Shown here: one piece after another, positions 1 through 6,261 of the stretch
Numbering within the stretch: position 1 is the first letter of the stretch
How the letters are laid out: each line of letters begins with the position of its first letter
From: Firmicutes bacterium UBA5301
Lineage (GTDB): Bacteria > Bacillota > UBA5301
Assembly: GCA_002408345.1 (NCBI GenBank)
Contig: DHRX01000096.1
Span: forward strand, 9,065-18,695
Direction of reading: 5' to 3'
DNA: 9,631 nt
The notes under the pieces: generated by a model
Told to the model about the DNA's origin: nothing
The model's database searches: none
The model's input: only the letters and a program-made list of their open reading frames with translations
Translations under genes and position numbers: made by a program

Positions 1-41
1 AACCACCGTAAATCTCTGAGATTAACCCAGAACCTTTTCAC
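1..41 (-). CDS. yvcK: Start of probable YvcK (gluconeogenesis factor family), cut by left edge
   Basis: Only 13 full codons are visible, from a GTG at 41-39 running off the window with no stop. The peptide reads VKRFWVNLRDLRW, basic and aromatic. An AGGGG-type ribosome binding site lies about 7-8 bases ahead of the GTG, and the gene begins 23 bases after the rapZ stop on the same strand. In Bacillota rapZ (yvcJ) is almost always followed by yvcK and then whiA. Many clostridial YvcK proteins carry a basic N-terminal extension leading into membrane helices before the Rossmann-like domain, and this start resembles that form. YvcK is a UDP-sugar-binding protein needed for cell-wall synthesis and growth on gluconeogenic carbon sources. 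No diagnostic motif is inside the window, so the name rests on gene order, start signal and N-terminal character. Confidence 0.6.
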   Translation of the reverse strand, partial: MKRFWVNLRDLRW

Positions 42-64
42 CTACACACCCCTGCGCTTACCCC

Positions 65-931
65 TTATTTACCGATATCCCGGTGTTCTACTGTTACCGG
101 ATAACCTTGACCACGTAAATACCCACCTAGTTCATTGGCAATGGTAACTGAACGATGGCGTCCACCGGTACAACCGATAGCTATAGCTAGCTCCGACCGC
201 CCTTCGTTAACAAAGAGGGGGAGCTGAAAGCTCATAAAAGCCCGTAGTTTCTCTAGATACTGCCGAGTAACCGGCCAACCGCGAACATAATCACTAACCG
301 GTTTATCCAATCCGGTCTGAGGCTGTAGATGTTCGACATAATGGGGGTTAGGCAAAAAGCGAACATCAAAGATAAGATCAGCATCTATCGGCAACCCGTA
401 TTTAAAGCCAAAAGAGGAAACCGTAATATGCATCTTATCCTGAAAGGAGCGTTCCCCGTAAAGAGCCCGGATCTTCTCTTGTAACTGACGTGGACGTAGT
501 TCCGAGGTGTTAATAATATGGGTAGAGCGTCCTCGTAATTCTTGCAAACGCTCTCGTTCTAAGTGAATTCCTTCTAAGATGTTACTTTCAGGGGCTAAGG
601 GATGGCGCCGCCGAGCCTCTTTATATCTGCGCACCAAAGCTTCATCAGAAGCCTCTAAAAATAAGATCGAATAGCGAATTTCATTAGATTCTAACCCTCT
701 AAGGGCTGAAAATAAATCATCAAAAAACTTCCCACCACGAATATCTATAACAACAGCAATCCGCTGAATATTACCGCCAGATTGACCTACTAATTCAACA
801 AATTTAGGCAGTAACAATGGCGGCAAGTTATCAATACAGAAGAAGCCTAGGTCCTCAAAGCTGCGAACCGCTTCTGTCTTTCCCGCCCCAGAAAGGCCGG
901 TTACAATAACAAACTCTAGTTGTTTATCCAT
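65..931 (-). CDS. rapZ: RapZ/YvcJ family P-loop nucleotide-binding protein
   Basis: Full-length 288-residue member of the RapZ (YvcJ) family, which usually runs 280-295 residues. A Walker A loop GLSGAGKT is at residues 12-19, followed by the family motif CIDNLPP at 32-38. Further family blocks are RRHPL (108-112), SFGFKYGLP (173-181), DVRFLPNP (189-196) and the C-terminal GCTGGRHRSV (253-262). In E. coli RapZ binds the small RNA GlmZ and controls glmS. In Bacillus YvcJ binds and hydrolyses nucleotides and affects competence, and no GlmZ-like RNA is known in Firmicutes, so the adapter name should not be read as a proven role here. The ATG start has AAGGTGA (936-942) 4 bases upstream, partly in the 12-base gap after the PHP gene, which implies co-transcription and probable coupling. 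All hallmark residues are intact. Confidence 0.97.
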   Translation of the reverse strand: MDKQLEFVIVTGLSGAGKTEAVRSFEDLGFFCIDNLPPLLLPKFVELVGQSGGNIQRIAVVIDIRGGKFFDDLFSALRGLESNEIRYSILFLEASDEALVRRYKEARRRHPLAPESNILEGIHLERERLQELRGRSTHIINTSELRPRQLQEKIRALYGERSFQDKMHITVSSFGFKYGLPIDADLIFDVRFLPNPHYVEHLQPQTGLDKPVSDYVRGWPVTRQYLEKLRAFMSFQLPLFVNEGRSELAIAIGCTGGRHRSVTIANELGGYLRGQGYPVTVEHRDIGK

Positions 932-943
932 AAATTCACCTTA

Positions 944-1771
944 TTAAAGTAGGCGCTGCCTCCTCTTTTGTCGTCTAACTTCGGCGATTTGCCGGAGGAT
1001 TCCTTCCCGTGGAGCCTGGTCAACAAAAGTCTCTGTATCTACAGCATTAAGGATATCCTCAGTTTGTAAACCCGTTTCTAAAGCCAGTAGTAAACCTGAT
1101 TCTAACCGCCCAACCCGTTTAGGATGGTGGGCATCACTATTAATAACAAAACGAGCTCCGGCTCTTTTAGCAATAGTAATGTATTCAGGCGTAATATGTC
1201 CATGACTACAGTTAATTTCCAGGGCGGTTCCCCGACGAGCACAGACCGTAGCCAACGCTTGAGTATCAATGTTCAACCGGTAGCCAGGATGGGTCACCGC
1301 TAAAACCGGATACCTTTCCACCGCGTTAATCAAAGCCGCTGTATTCTGCTGACGATTATGTAAATCCCAACGCTTAACCAACTTACCGACCCAATTACTT
1401 ACACCTAAACACAAAGCATCCCTAAGCCGTGCTGGTTTAACCAAAGGATGTAATCCTACCAATAGATAGTCTAGATGTTCAATGATTTCTGGAGGTAAAT
1501 CAATATCACCAGCGGTACTGATTACATTAGCTTCTGCCCCTACTAACACTCTAATATTAGGGTGACGTCGTTGGGCTACAAAGACATCAGCTTTAATCTG
1601 AATAAAATCAGTAACCCGACGGACCCCTAAACCGAAAAGATTAGCTGGACCATGATCTGATATCCCTACTATATGCAACCCATTAGCTACCGCTGCAACC
1701 ACATTTTCCTCTACTGTTCCTGTTCCGTGAGAATAACGAGTATGGGTATGATAATCAGCAATAAGTTTCAC
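944..1771 (-). CDS. PHP-domain metal-dependent phosphoesterase (YcdX/HisK-like)
   Basis: A 275-residue single-domain PHP protein with all expected metal ligands visible: HTH at residues 8-10, H15, D39-H40 (SDHGP), E80 (GAE), H108 (GLHP), H161 (THPG) and D213/H215 (SDAHH). This is the trinuclear-metal pattern of the YcdX/histidinol-phosphatase-like group. The substrate cannot be read from sequence. There is no signal peptide, so it is cytoplasmic, and the tail (RRQKRRQRLL) is very basic. The start is GTG with GAGGAGGG (1781-1788) 9 bases upstream. It is the first gene of a minus-strand run leading 12 bases later into rapZ and then probable yvcK. From memory, a PHP gene ahead of rapZ recurs in clostridial genomes, often next to murB. 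An intrinsic terminator lies immediately before its ribosome binding site. A paralogue lies at 3380-4123. Confidence 0.9.
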   Translation of the reverse strand: MKLIADYHTHTRYSHGTGTVEENVVAAVANGLHIVGISDHGPANLFGLGVRRVTDFIQIKADVFVAQRRHPNIRVLVGAEANVISTAGDIDLPPEIIEHLDYLLVGLHPLVKPARLRDALCLGVSNWVGKLVKRWDLHNRQQNTAALINAVERYPVLAVTHPGYRLNIDTQALATVCARRGTALEINCSHGHITPEYITIAKRAGARFVINSDAHHPKRVGRLESGLLLALETGLQTEDILNAVDTETFVDQAPREGILRQIAEVRRQKRRQRLL

Positions 1772-1780
1772 CTAAAAAAG

Positions 1781-1788
1781 CCCTCCTC
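1781..1788 (-). promoter_or_regulatory. Ribosome binding site for the GTG start of the first PHP gene
   Basis: GAGGAGGG on the minus strand lies 9 bases before GTG 1771-1769. It supports the GTG start, which places the HTH metal motif at residues 8-10 as usual for PHP proteins. It begins only two bases past the U-tract of the terminator at 1790-1821. Confidence 0.8.
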
Positions 1789-1789
1789 G

Positions 1790-1821
1790 AAAAAAATAGC
1801 TGCACCTTATTGGTACAGCTA
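1790..1821 (-). terminator. Intrinsic terminator after the GHL10 gene, just ahead of the PHP-rapZ operon
   Basis: Read on the minus strand, a 10-base stem TAGCTGTACC / GGTGCAGCTA (nine Watson-Crick pairs and one U-G wobble) closes a 5-base loop and is followed directly by seven T residues (1796-1790). The wobble would be a C-A mismatch on the plus strand, and the T-run is only on the minus side, so the signal is directional. It lies 44 bases past the stop of the glycoside-hydrolase-like gene and should end that transcript. The first PHP gene starts only 18 bases later, so a promoter for PHP-rapZ-yvcK can hardly fit between hairpin and start codon. Either transcripts cross the hairpin (readthrough or attenuation) or the promoter overlaps it. 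Confidence 0.85.
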
Positions 1822-1865
1822 GTCTTTCCCATCTTAGTAGAGAGCTTACATCGATTGTACCGACC

Positions 1866-3005
1866 CTACCGAATCTGAGCGATACGGGGAAATAAATTGG
1901 CTTGGGCCATAGTCCGATATTCAAAAAAGACAATACCGGAAAAACCCATTTCTGCAGACCGACGCACTTGGGCTGTCAGCGCTTCCGGCCGATCTAAAAT
2001 TTTATAAGCCCCGATCCCTGGGTAAACACGTTTTTGGTCCACACAATTCTCAATCTTCTCCAACGCTAAAGCAAAGCGGATCGGATCTTCCAAATAGATC
2101 ATAGGAACCACAAAGTCCACTAAATCATTTTGAATCCAAGTCGGCCAATCCTGAAAATAATTTTTTCTGGCTACCGTTGGATCAAAGAAAACTGCTGTAG
2201 AATATTGAACCGCTCTAGGCTGAGCATCTACTATACTTTTAATATCAGCTACAGTTGCAGTTACTTGGGCCCGACGCCAATCATCCCACTCCGGTCCACA
2301 AAAAAGTTGGTCGCTTAAAGGGTCCCAACCGTAAGCCGCTTGAAATTGTTCTCTACTTGAAGGTGAATAACCAAATTGAACCCCAGGATAACGAATATAG
2401 TCTAAATGAATACCGTCTACCGGGTACCGCTCTAAAATTTCCTCAACTACTGAGGCTACAAAACCCCGTACTCCTGCGGCACCTGGATCTAGGAAAATAG
2501 CTGGAACATCGTCAGTGGCTTTTTGGTAATTACGTAATGAACGGCCAGTATTATCTACTAATATCCATTCTGGATGACGATGTAATACATGTTGTGGTGC
2601 TTCTGGAATTTGAGTGATACTAGAAATTGTATAGGCATTAACCCAAGCATGAACTTGTATCCCTCGCTGGTGAGCCTCGGCAAGCAAGTAAGCTAAGGGA
2701 TCAAAGCCAACCTCCACACCTGGTGCTAAAGGAAGTAAATCTGAATCGTAATAAGATTCGGCACGGCCGCAAACCTGGGCAAAAATTCCTTGAAAGCCTG
2801 CTGTTTCAGCGGCTTTAATTACCCCATCGATTTCTGCTTGTGTCGCCAGATTGTAACGTACTACCCAAAGCCCCCTAACCGGTGGATTACTATCAGCTAG
2901 ATGACCATCGGGTATGTTCCACCACCAGACTGTTAGGGCTAACAATAAGAGTCCAAAACCAAAAAAACTATAAATTCTGCTATTTCTCCATCCTTGGTTT
3001 GCCAA
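1866..3005 (-). CDS. Membrane-anchored glycoside-hydrolase-like family 10 (GHL10, PF02638 type) protein
   Basis: A 379-residue protein with a short basic N-terminus and one hydrophobic helix at about 11-29 (IYSFFGFGLL onward, ending in WWW), so it is probably exported and anchored, with the catalytic barrel outside. The barrel carries GHL10 signatures: RGLWVVR (44-50), YDSDLLP (86-92), GIQVHAWVNAY (115-125), FLDPG (171-175), DGIHLDYIRYP (197-207), PMIY (301-304) and FSGIVFFEY (355-363). The acidic residue in HLDYIRYP is the usual candidate active-site position. The substrate is unknown; cell-wall or exopolysaccharide glycans are often suggested for relatives. The start is TTG at 3005-3003, chosen because it follows a GGAGGGAAGGG site, gives a sensible anchor, and no in-frame ATG or GTG start precedes the barrel. 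It is transcribed alone, divergent from the small membrane gene and ended by the 1790-1821 terminator. Confidence 0.9.
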   Translation of the reverse strand: MANQGWRNSRIYSFFGFGLLLLALTVWWWNIPDGHLADSNPPVRGLWVVRYNLATQAEIDGVIKAAETAGFQGIFAQVCGRAESYYDSDLLPLAPGVEVGFDPLAYLLAEAHQRGIQVHAWVNAYTISSITQIPEAPQHVLHRHPEWILVDNTGRSLRNYQKATDDVPAIFLDPGAAGVRGFVASVVEEILERYPVDGIHLDYIRYPGVQFGYSPSSREQFQAAYGWDPLSDQLFCGPEWDDWRRAQVTATVADIKSIVDAQPRAVQYSTAVFFDPTVARKNYFQDWPTWIQNDLVDFVVPMIYLEDPIRFALALEKIENCVDQKRVYPGIGAYKILDRPEALTAQVRRSAEMGFSGIVFFEYRTMAQANLFPRIAQIR

Positions 3006-3015
3006 AAACGATACA

Positions 3016-3026
3016 CCCTTCCCTCC
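3016..3026 (-). promoter_or_regulatory. Ribosome binding site for the TTG start of the GHL10 gene
   Basis: GGAGGGAAGGG on the minus strand ends 10 bases before the TTG at 3005-3003. The spacing is slightly long, but this is the only purine-rich site near a start codon that retains the N-terminal membrane helix, so it decides the start. Confidence 0.6.
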
Positions 3027-3072
3027 AGTTCTCCTGGAAATAATTCAGCCTAGTGGTAGGAAAAGCCTGCAA

Positions 3073-3101
3073 TTTATAAGGGTAAAGGGTAATCCTATAA
3101 C
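3073..3101 (+). promoter_or_regulatory. Candidate promoter for the small membrane protein gene, with tandem 7-mer in the spacer
   Basis: TTTATA (3073-3078) and TATAAC (3096-3101) are 17 bases apart and match the sigma-A boxes at 4/6 and 5/6 positions. The predicted start of transcription would leave a leader of about 20 bases with the strong ribosome binding site at 3112-3120. Two head-to-tail copies of AAGGGTA (3078-3091) lie within the spacer and could be an operator. On the minus strand the same TTTATA reads TATAAA, a possible -10 for the divergent gene, though no good -35 accompanies it. This is pattern matching only. Confidence 0.35.
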
Positions 3102-3111
3102 TAGAATAATC

Positions 3112-3120
3112 TAAAGGAGG
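3112..3120 (+). promoter_or_regulatory. Strong ribosome binding site for the TTG start of the small membrane protein
   Basis: TAAAGGAGG matches the 16S rRNA tail almost perfectly and lies 6 bases before the TTG at 3127. It is the main reason to believe the 89-codon gene is translated and that the uncommon TTG is its start. Confidence 0.8.
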
Positions 3121-3126
3121 ATTAAC

Positions 3127-3396
3127 TTGCCCTGGACAATAGGAAAATGGTTAATAACCACAATGCTACTCGGTAATCTAGCCCTATTCTTCTATGCTAG
3201 TTATCAGCTCTACCAACGAGTAATTAACCTTAGGACCTACCATGGTTTTAAAGCCCTATTCTATTTTCTACTAATGCTTGGTCTGGCCTTCATAAAAGGT
3301 GAGCCTGAACCCCCACCAATTCTTGGCCTAGCCTTACTAATTTGTTTCTTAAAGGATCTTTACGTCTACATGCAACCCTTTAAGCAGGAACAATAA
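3127..3396 (+). CDS. Small three-helix membrane protein, family unknown
   Basis: I do not recognise a family. The 89-residue product starts with TTG behind a near-perfect ribosome binding site. It has three hydrophobic stretches, about residues 8-28, 41-56 and 63-82. A basic link (QRVINLRTYHGFK) lies between the first two, and a proline-rich turn (KGEPEPPP, 58-64) lies between the second and third, so it should be an integral membrane protein. The end (MQPFKQEQ) is short and polar. It is divergent from the GHL10 gene across a 121-base gap and convergent with the second PHP gene, whose 3' end it overlaps by 17 bases (3380-3396). Supporting coding status are the start signal, a uniform membrane-protein composition and its fit between two genes. 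No catalytic residue or known motif is evident, and I assign no function. Confidence 0.75.
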   Translation: MPWTIGKWLITTMLLGNLALFFYASYQLYQRVINLRTYHGFKALFYFLLMLGLAFIKGEPEPPPILGLALLICFLKDLYVYMQPFKQEQ

Positions 3397-4123
3397 TTTT
3401 GCCCCGAGAACGTAAGAACTCCTCAATCCCTTGGGCCGTTAAATTCACAATCTGCTCATCCTGAATTCCAGAACTTCTAGCTAAGCGATAGGCATCGCTT
3501 AATTTACCGATATGCTCCGCAAAATGGGCGTCACTATCAATAATCACTTTGATATTAGCCTGAGCAGCAAACTCCGCTATAGTCTGGCAATTTTCGGTAC
3601 TTCCCGTCCGGGTTATCGTCAAGGAGGCATTATTAATCTCAATTACTTTTCCATACTTTGCCGCCGCTGCTACTACCGCCTGATAATCAATAGGGTAATG
3701 GGGGTTACCTGGATGAACCACAGCATCTACATGAGGATTAGCTAAAGCTGCTTTCAACGCTTGAGTATTAACCTCTATAGTATCTCCATGGTAACCGGTA
3801 TCAGGATGGAAACCAACTAATACCCAGTCCAGTTTAGCCAAAATTTTATCGGGTAGATCGAGTTCCCCGTTGGCACCGATAATATTGGCCTCAACGCCTC
3901 GTAATATCTTAACCCCAGCTATCTCACGGGAAACCACCGGTAAGTTCCCAAAATAATAGAGATGCGCAGCACCAGGCATATTGGGCCCATGGTCTGTAAT
4001 GGCCAGGTATTCTAAACCTTTACTCGCAGCTGCCTGAGCCATCTCTGTAATAGTTGAATACGCATGTCCACTGGCGATAGAGTGGGTATGTAAATCTCCG
4101 GAAAATTTAACCAAATCAACCAT
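3380..4123 (-). CDS. YcdX-type PHP phosphoesterase
   Basis: A 247-residue PHP protein very close in layout to E. coli YcdX (about 245 residues), a trinuclear zinc phosphatase. Metal-binding positions are all present: HTH (12-14), H20 in the YcdX-like ASGHAYST, D44-H45 (TDHGPN), E78 (GVEAN), H106 (GFHP), H137 (VHPGNP) and D198/H200 (SDAH). It is cytoplasmic, with no signal peptide. It lies 21 bases downstream of the GH15 gene on the same strand, so they probably form an operon and it may act on a sugar phosphate or related metabolite; that link is inference. The ATG at 4123 directly abuts the tandem AAGGAGGAGG (4124-4133), leaving little spacing. A TTG three codons later (4114-4112) would be spaced 9 bases and could be the true start. 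Its last bases overlap the oppositely oriented membrane protein gene. Confidence 0.92.
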   Translation of the reverse strand: MVDLVKFSGDLHTHSIASGHAYSTITEMAQAAASKGLEYLAITDHGPNMPGAAHLYYFGNLPVVSREIAGVKILRGVEANIIGANGELDLPDKILAKLDWVLVGFHPDTGYHGDTIEVNTQALKAALANPHVDAVVHPGNPHYPIDYQAVVAAAAKYGKVIEINNASLTITRTGSTENCQTIAEFAAQANIKVIIDSDAHFAEHIGKLSDAYRLARSSGIQDEQIVNLTAQGIEEFLRSRGKIIVPA

Positions 4124-4133
4124 CCTCCTCCTT
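4124..4133 (-). promoter_or_regulatory. Tandem ribosome binding site abutting the second PHP gene start
   Basis: AAGGAGGAGG on the minus strand touches the ATG at 4123-4121. With AAGGAGG as the anti-16S match only 3 bases separate it from ATG, which is short. The TTG at codon 4 (4114-4112) has a better spacing of 9. Both starts leave the PHP domain intact, so the N-terminus is uncertain by three residues. Confidence 0.7.
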
Positions 4134-4144
4134 TTTCTCCTATT

Positions 4145-6163
4145 CTACTTTTTTCCCATACCCTCAACCTCTTCCTGCTTACCGTGACAACTACTACGTA
4201 AAGAGTGAAATTTACTCAAGTACTTTTGAACTACTAGTACATAAGTACTATGTGACCAGGTTAATGGTGATACCGATAGCGGATCACCGGTTAAAGGGTT
4301 AATTTGTTCCGCCATAATACCTGCCGGAGAAGTATAGCGATTACACCAATGTAAAATCTCTAACGCTGGCGCTAGTTCAGATAGTGATTCTGCCTTGGCT
4401 ATTAACCATTCCGCTAGCCACAACGTTGTAATAAACCAAGGATTGCCAGGAATATCATGAATATTTTGGGATACTTGGTGGTAATAGTCGTTAGTATACC
4501 GAGCAACTCCACCAACAGGTCCTTTAACCCAAAGCTCTTTCCGGATAAATTCCATAGTAGATACTACTTTTTGATGCCGCGGAGATAATACACCAAAGGC
4601 AAAAATACCTGCTACAGAACTATCTAAAGTATAATCTTTGACCAAACCTTCTGGACTAGGATATCCCCCCCGAAGGAACCGGTTTTTTTCTGGGTCAAAA
4701 AGATAGCTGATAATTCCCTGCTTAACCTCAGTAGCAGCTAATTTATACTTGACCGCCTGGCTATGATGGCCAAACAAACGAGCAAAATTAGCTGCTCCCC
4801 TAAGAGCGCCAAAAACCGCCGCTGCAGTAAAAGTAAAAATCCCCTGACGTTCTTCCCAGAGATCATAACTTTTTTCAGGTAATTTGGTCACCGGATCCCG
4901 GTACTCCACTAAAAAATCGGCAGCTTTACATATCAAAGGTGTATATAGTTCTTCAATAAACTCCAAATCTCTAGTTAATTGATAGTAGTGCCAGAGCGCC
5001 CAGAGTACTAAAGCGGTTTCATCTTCCTGAATCGGGACTTGCGGTTTCCCAGCTTTAATCCACGGATGCCAGCTAGAGCCCACTGAACCATCTGGATTAT
5101 ATTTTTGCCAAAAAAATCCTTCAAAGCTCAGCAATTTAGTACAGAAGCTAAAAAAACGTTTAGAAATCTCTGAATACCCGGCTTTATCCAAAGCATAAGC
5201 CACCAGAGCACCATCACGTGGCCATACATAACTGTAGTGGTCACGGTTAGTTTCCATTATATCTGAATCATTAGCAGCAATAATTGCTCCACCGGCATCA
5301 ATTTGAGTCCGAATAATTAACAGACTACGCTTATAAAGATCGACCAAAGGCTGGGGTAGGTTAGCAAAATCTATTTCCGATTTATTGACCCAAGTTCGCC
5401 AATAAGCTTGGGTTTCATGGAGTAATGAATCCAAACCTTGCTCCCGAACTAAACAATCTAACTCTTGAACCTCTGGCCAACTCTCACCTACGGCAATCCA
5501 GTACCAGACTTGAACATCCCCTAAAGGTGGCAAAATAGTTCGCACTGAGATAACACTGTCTACAGAACCTTGAGCGATAGGGTTACACTCCAAAACTCCA
5601 TCTTCAGCATCCCGCCAAGTCCCTTCTGCTCCACCAAAACGTTTAATTCCAGTAGCGTACTGAAAGATACCTTTATCCTCACCACCCCCCTTTTGACTGG
5701 CGCTAATAAGAAAAATCCGGTTAAATTTATAGTGAAGCAGTGTATCCCCCTCCGGATTGAAAAGAGCGGTATCACCTACATCAGTTTGGTTAATACTAAA
5801 ATCATGGGAAAAAAAGGTGCGTACCTCCCGGGAGCGATCGACTAAGTTTTTCAGAGTAACCCGACGTAAGAAAAGATTATGGCGATAATGAATAGCATCA
5901 TTAATTCCTAGTTCTAGGCTTAACTCCCGGTTCATAGAGATGACATCAGTTACTAACGATTCAGAACAATAGTCGAGGTGGTTTTCCCAGCTCTCGTGCT
6001 CTAACCATCTAAATTGGCCTTCAACCCAGACCCCGATCCGGTTTTTATGGCCCATAATATGGTTCATTTGCCCCACATAGGGGTAATAGAGGTCACGCAT
6101 ATTTAATTTTGAATCAAAGGTAGCTAAGATTTTACCGTTACCAACTACTAAATCTCTCGGCAT
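4145..6163 (-). CDS. Cytoplasmic GH15 glucoamylase-like glycoside hydrolase
   Basis: A 672-residue GH15 protein in two parts: an N-terminal beta-sandwich (about 1-260, starting MPRDLVVGNGKILATFD) and an (alpha/alpha)6 barrel (about 270-650). Barrel motifs are YVWPRDG (312-318), QEDETA (379-384), YDLWEE (433-438), NPWFITTLWLAEW (574-586), MAEQ (617-620) and LTWSHSTYV (634-642). By comparison with fungal and clostridial glucoamylases, E437 is the likely general acid and E619 the general base; both are intact. There is no signal peptide, so it should act inside the cell, releasing glucose from alpha-glucan ends. The same architecture also includes GH15 trehalases of archaea and actinobacteria, so trehalase activity cannot be excluded. 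The start ATG follows a modest GGGTGA site. The gene is divergent from the DUF4912-GH57 pair and leads into the second PHP gene. Confidence 0.93.
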   Translation of the reverse strand: MPRDLVVGNGKILATFDSKLNMRDLYYPYVGQMNHIMGHKNRIGVWVEGQFRWLEHESWENHLDYCSESLVTDVISMNRELSLELGINDAIHYRHNLFLRRVTLKNLVDRSREVRTFFSHDFSINQTDVGDTALFNPEGDTLLHYKFNRIFLISASQKGGGEDKGIFQYATGIKRFGGAEGTWRDAEDGVLECNPIAQGSVDSVISVRTILPPLGDVQVWYWIAVGESWPEVQELDCLVREQGLDSLLHETQAYWRTWVNKSEIDFANLPQPLVDLYKRSLLIIRTQIDAGGAIIAANDSDIMETNRDHYSYVWPRDGALVAYALDKAGYSEISKRFFSFCTKLLSFEGFFWQKYNPDGSVGSSWHPWIKAGKPQVPIQEDETALVLWALWHYYQLTRDLEFIEELYTPLICKAADFLVEYRDPVTKLPEKSYDLWEERQGIFTFTAAAVFGALRGAANFARLFGHHSQAVKYKLAATEVKQGIISYLFDPEKNRFLRGGYPSPEGLVKDYTLDSSVAGIFAFGVLSPRHQKVVSTMEFIRKELWVKGPVGGVARYTNDYYHQVSQNIHDIPGNPWFITTLWLAEWLIAKAESLSELAPALEILHWCNRYTSPAGIMAEQINPLTGDPLSVSPLTWSHSTYVLVVQKYLSKFHSLRSSCHGKQEEVEGMGKK

Positions 6164-6189
6164 TTAATAATCACCCATAATTAATTTAC

Positions 6190-6202
6190 CGCTCTAGGAG
6201 CG
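6190..6202. promoter_or_regulatory. Palindrome in the GH15 / DUF4912 divergent promoter region
   Basis: CGCTC-TAG-GAGCG is a perfect 5-base inverted repeat around a 3-base centre. It lies in the roughly 90-base gap between the divergent GH15 and DUF4912 genes, where the rest is AT-rich. No T-run follows, so it is not a terminator. On the minus strand it falls between a TTGGAT and a TAAATT that could be weak -35 and -10 boxes (spacing 19). It could be an operator acting on one or both directions. The arms are short and chance is possible. Confidence 0.3.
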
Positions 6203-6249
6203 AATAAATCCAAGATTTGTCGTAGATATTAATATAGTATTTCAGAGAC

Positions 6250-6255
6250 GAGGTG
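6250..6255 (+). promoter_or_regulatory. Ribosome binding site deciding the DUF4912 start
   Basis: GAGGTG ends 6 bases before ATG 6262. The in-frame GTG at 6253 lies inside this site, so the earlier start is unlikely. The nine bases GACGAGGTG (6247-6255) recur exactly in front of the GH57 gene (7131-7139). Confidence 0.75.
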
Positions 6256-6261
6256 TGGGGA

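Noticed and set aside
1850..1870. A minus-strand AGGGTCGGTAC resembling part of a T-box antiterminator sequence upstream of the terminator
   Set aside because: The match needs an insertion and lacks the ACCGCG end, it overlaps the stop codon of the GHL10 gene, and there is no room for specifier and stem I structures. The downstream genes are also not tRNA- or amino-acid-related.
2130..2500. Two open frames on the plus strand opposite the GHL10 gene
   Set aside because: They are antisense to a well-supported gene, overlap each other, have no ribosome binding site and show no recognisable protein features.
3025..3037. CCAG-TTCTC-CTGG inverted repeat upstream of the GHL10 gene
   Set aside because: The 4-base arms are too short to distinguish from chance and there is no T-run or conserved context.
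3512..3745. Plus-strand open frame opposite the second PHP gene
   Set aside because: It is antisense to conserved metal-binding motifs, lacks a ribosome binding site and has an implausible composition.
5560..5845. Open frames on both strands inside the GH15 gene
   Set aside because: They lie in alternative frames of a clear GH15 coding region, with low-complexity translations and no start signals.
6164..6178. Four-codon reading frame (MGDY) ending just before the GH15 ATG
   Set aside because: It has no ribosome binding site of its own and overlaps the GGGTGA site used by GH15; most likely incidental.
6253..6261. GTG start three codons earlier for the DUF4912 gene
   Set aside because: The GTG is part of the GAGGTG ribosome binding site, whose spacing of 6 bases fits ATG 6262; no other site precedes the GTG.
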